Below, piece by piece: positions 4,527 through 6,476 of a stretch of DNA of 6,476 nucleotides. Made by a program: the position numbers and the translations under genes. This DNA is from Candidatus Poseidoniales archaeon (lineage in GTDB: Archaea > Thermoplasmatota > Poseidoniia > Poseidoniales > Thalassarchaeaceae). Below the pieces are notes generated by a model. That model was given only the letters and a program-made list of their open reading frames with translations. It did no database searches and was not told the DNA's origin. The stretch covers positions 1-6,476 of the forward strand of contig JAPKEY010000085.1 in NCBI GenBank assembly GCA_028821815.1, in the 5' to 3' direction. The number at the start of each line of letters is the position of its first letter. The first letter of the stretch is position 1.

Positions 4527-6476
4527 TCAGATAAGTTTGTGCATGGCTGTTAATTCAGTAGTAAATTCAGATAATACTGCTGGAATGGTAACCCCTTCAA
4601 TTTCAGCATTTAAACTGAGTCCCTGATCTTTCTTAGCACGCCATGTTTCACTGTTAAAGTCACACAAGAAACCCGTCAAATTTCGCAACCTTACTGCATC
4701 ATCGTCATTTACAATCAATGATTTCGGATAGTTACGAACATCTACTGCACTCTCACCATACAGTGTCTCACTCAAATGATGCGTGAAAAAGGGGCAAATT
4801 GGACTGAATATTGTCAACAAATCTTTGACTATTCGATGGATGGTCCACGAGGCATTCCGATCATCCGCGTAAAGACGACCTTTTGCCATTTCAAGCCAGT
4901 GACTCGGTAGAACGTCTGTCGCAAAATTCTTGATGATGCGGGTTGAAGTGAAGATGTCAATTTCCCGCCATCCTTTTTCAACATCCTCAAGAACCTGCGC
5001 AAATTCTGACAGAATCCATTGATCACCGGCACAAAGGTTACTGGGGACATCATTGAAATTTACTGGAATAGGAAATTGAGAGGCGAATCGTGCAATATTG
5101 AAAATCTTCGTCAAAACACCAAAATATTTCGATTCTATCTCTTCTGGATTGATGTGGAAATCATCTCCAACCTGAGCATCACATGCCTTCCACAAGCGGA
5201 AGCACTCACTGCCAATTTTGTTGGCTTTCAATTGTACACTCTTGTCGGGGCCCTTAACTCTCCAAGCCCCAGTTCGGCCCCCTGCACCGCACTCTAGCAC
5301 ACTATCTGCGTCGATCCCATTGCCCAATGATTTCGACATCTTTCTACCCCAAGGGTCCATGCCCAAACCATCGATCCAAACATTTTGGAAGCCCGGTTTG
5401 TCCATCAGCAAGGTGCTTTTCAACAAAGTGTAGTACAACCATGTGCGGACAATTTCTTTGCCCTGGGGGCGGATTCCAGTTGGGAAGGCCTTCTCAAATG
5501 TGTCAGGGTCATTCAGATATCCAGATACAAACAAATTAGAATTTGAAGAATCCATCCATGTGTCGAACACCTTTTCTTCACCATAGATAGTCCCAAGAGA
5601 TTCTTGAAGTTCTGAAAGTCCACCCAATTCCTCACGAGTTTCACGATCCAAAACACGACTATCAGTAGGGGGTTGTTGACACCATGGTTGCACATATGTT
5701 CCAGCTGGAGGAACGATGACCTTGGTCGAATCTTCAGAATACCAAATAGGTATTTCAGTGTGATACCATCGACGGCGGCTGATGGGCCAATCGATGCTTA
5801 CATTTTCCATCCAATCAACTAAAAATTGCTTGTTCCGGGGGGGAATGAAATTAATTTCATCAACGTGTTCCCGCATTCGATCTTGAATATGGGTTTGGCG
5901 GACATACCACTCTTTGAGAAGAATAATTTCAACGGGATTTTTCCCTCGCTCTGACACAGGTACATCCTGATCTCGCACCTCGATATTTTCTATGCGGCCA
6001 TCTGTATCAAGTTGAGTGATGACTGCCTCACGAGCTTCCTTGACTTTGAGTCCAGAGAGTGGGCCTGAAATCGGGGTCATACAGCCATCCAAATCAATTG
6101 CTTGGAATGGTGCAAGACCCATGTCGCGGAACACGGCAACATCGTTCTGGTCCCCGAAAGAACAAACCATCAAGACACCTGAGCCAAATTCTGATTTGAC
6201 AGAGGGGTGCGTGCGAATTTCAACTTCTGTTGAACGACCCTCGACAGTGACTGGAAGAATGGCTTTCTGTCCAACAAGATGTGTGTATCGTGCATCGTCT
6301 GGATGGACAACCACAACCCCACATGCACAAATCAATTCAGGGCGAGTGGTTGAAATTATCAATTCCTCACCGCTGTCAGTCATCCATTTGACATCGATAA
6401 GTTGTGTTTTTCGCTGCAAACGCTCAACCTCAGCATCAGCGATTCGAAGCAGTCCACGATCTCCGATTTGTCCGCC
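4527..6476 (-). CDS. valS: Valyl-tRNA synthetase, partial (N-terminus beyond the right edge)
   Basis: Class I synthetase that charges tRNA-Val with valine and hydrolyses mischarged threonine. The visible 649 residues are the C-terminal three quarters or so; the reading frame is open to the last base, and the HIGH motif and N-terminus lie outside. The CP1 editing domain shows STTRPELICACGVVVVHPDD (42-61) and GSGVLMVCSFGDQNDV (98-113). Next come WPISRRRWYHTEIPIWY (230-246), RPQGKEIVRTWLYYT (336-350) and GRKMSKSLGN (377-386) with the KMSKS loop intact, then the anticodon-binding helices and ICPFFTHHLSETLYG (560-574). The style (CSFGD, PQGKEIVRTW) is archaeal/eukaryal rather than bacterial. About 24 residues more than usual lie after KMSKS, and the CxxC knuckle common before the WxV strand is absent (SERGKNP at 176-182). 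No long C-terminal coiled coil is seen. The TGA is 2 bp from the convergent dinB stop. Its promoter is not in the window. Confidence 0.95.
   Translation of the reverse strand, partial: GGQIGDRGLLRIADAEVERLQRKTQLIDVKWMTDSGEELIISTTRPELICACGVVVVHPDDARYTHLVGQKAILPVTVEGRSTEVEIRTHPSVKSEFGSGVLMVCSFGDQNDVAVFRDMGLAPFQAIDLDGCMTPISGPLSGLKVKEAREAVITQLDTDGRIENIEVRDQDVPVSERGKNPVEIILLKEWYVRQTHIQDRMREHVDEINFIPPRNKQFLVDWMENVSIDWPISRRRWYHTEIPIWYSEDSTKVIVPPAGTYVQPWCQQPPTDSRVLDRETREELGGLSELQESLGTIYGEEKVFDTWMDSSNSNLFVSGYLNDPDTFEKAFPTGIRPQGKEIVRTWLYYTLLKSTLLMDKPGFQNVWIDGLGMDPWGRKMSKSLGNGIDADSVLECGAGGRTGAWRVKGPDKSVQLKANKIGSECFRLWKACDAQVGDDFHINPEEIESKYFGVLTKIFNIARFASQFPIPVNFNDVPSNLCAGDQWILSEFAQVLEDVEKGWREIDIFTSTRIIKNFATDVLPSHWLEMAKGRLYADDRNASWTIHRIVKDLLTIFSPICPFFTHHLSETLYGESAVDVRNYPKSLIVNDDDAVRLRNLTGFLCDFNSETWRAKKDQGLSLNAEIEGVTIPAVLSEFTTELTAMHKLI

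Noticed and set aside
6417..6419. TTG as the valS start
   Set aside because: The frame continues open to the window edge, and the upstream residues (ending ADAEVER) look like normal ValS. The catalytic HIGH region must also lie upstream, so the gene is truncated by the window.
1..6476. tRNA, rRNA, CRISPR array, transposase or prophage signals
   Set aside because: I looked for direct repeats, cloverleaf-like GTTC regions and mobile-element proteins on both strands and saw none. Nearly every base is explained by the seven genes.

Overview
The window reads as a compact piece of chromosome from an aerobic, probably planktonic archaeon. My best guess is a Marine Group II-like (Poseidoniales) member of the Thermoplasmatota. 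This guess rests on the archaeal/eukaryal style of the valyl-tRNA synthetase, a Y-family DNA polymerase ending in a PCNA-binding-like peptide, weak or absent Shine-Dalgarno sequences, GTG starts, and almost no intergenic DNA. No rRNA or marker gene is present, so the taxonomy is inference. There are seven protein genes and no tRNA, rRNA, insertion sequence or CRISPR array that I can see.

Left part: an A-type iron-sulfur carrier (IscA/ErpA type, + strand, 10-399) ends exactly where a convergent minus-strand block ends. That block, read right to left, is sodN (nickel superoxide dismutase), sodX (its maturation protease, overlapping sodN by 19 bp) and, 41 bp further on, an unrecognised multi-pass membrane protein. 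SodN has the nickel-hook signature HCDGPCGVY preceded by a 13-residue leader. SodX has the Ser/Lys dyad of signal-peptidase-like enzymes and is the expected protease for exposing the N-terminal His of the hook. The two make a self-contained superoxide-defence cassette. The Fe-S carrier next door also belongs to metal and oxidative physiology, but it is on the other strand.

Right part: a 52-bp divergent intergenic region separates sodN from a SerA-like D-3-phosphoglycerate dehydrogenase that lacks an ACT regulatory domain. It is followed after 34 bp by dinB, a translesion DNA polymerase IV. dinB converges, with a 2-bp gap, on valS (minus strand), which runs off the right edge: the editing domain, KMSKS loop and anticodon-binding part are visible, but the N-terminal HIGH region lies outside.

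The points most worth following up are the NiSOD/SodX cassette with a linked unknown membrane protein, extra cysteines (including CxxC) in this SodN, a nearly symmetric divergent promoter region, and an unusual 24-residue insertion just after KMSKS in ValS. I did not find a convincing entirely new system here.
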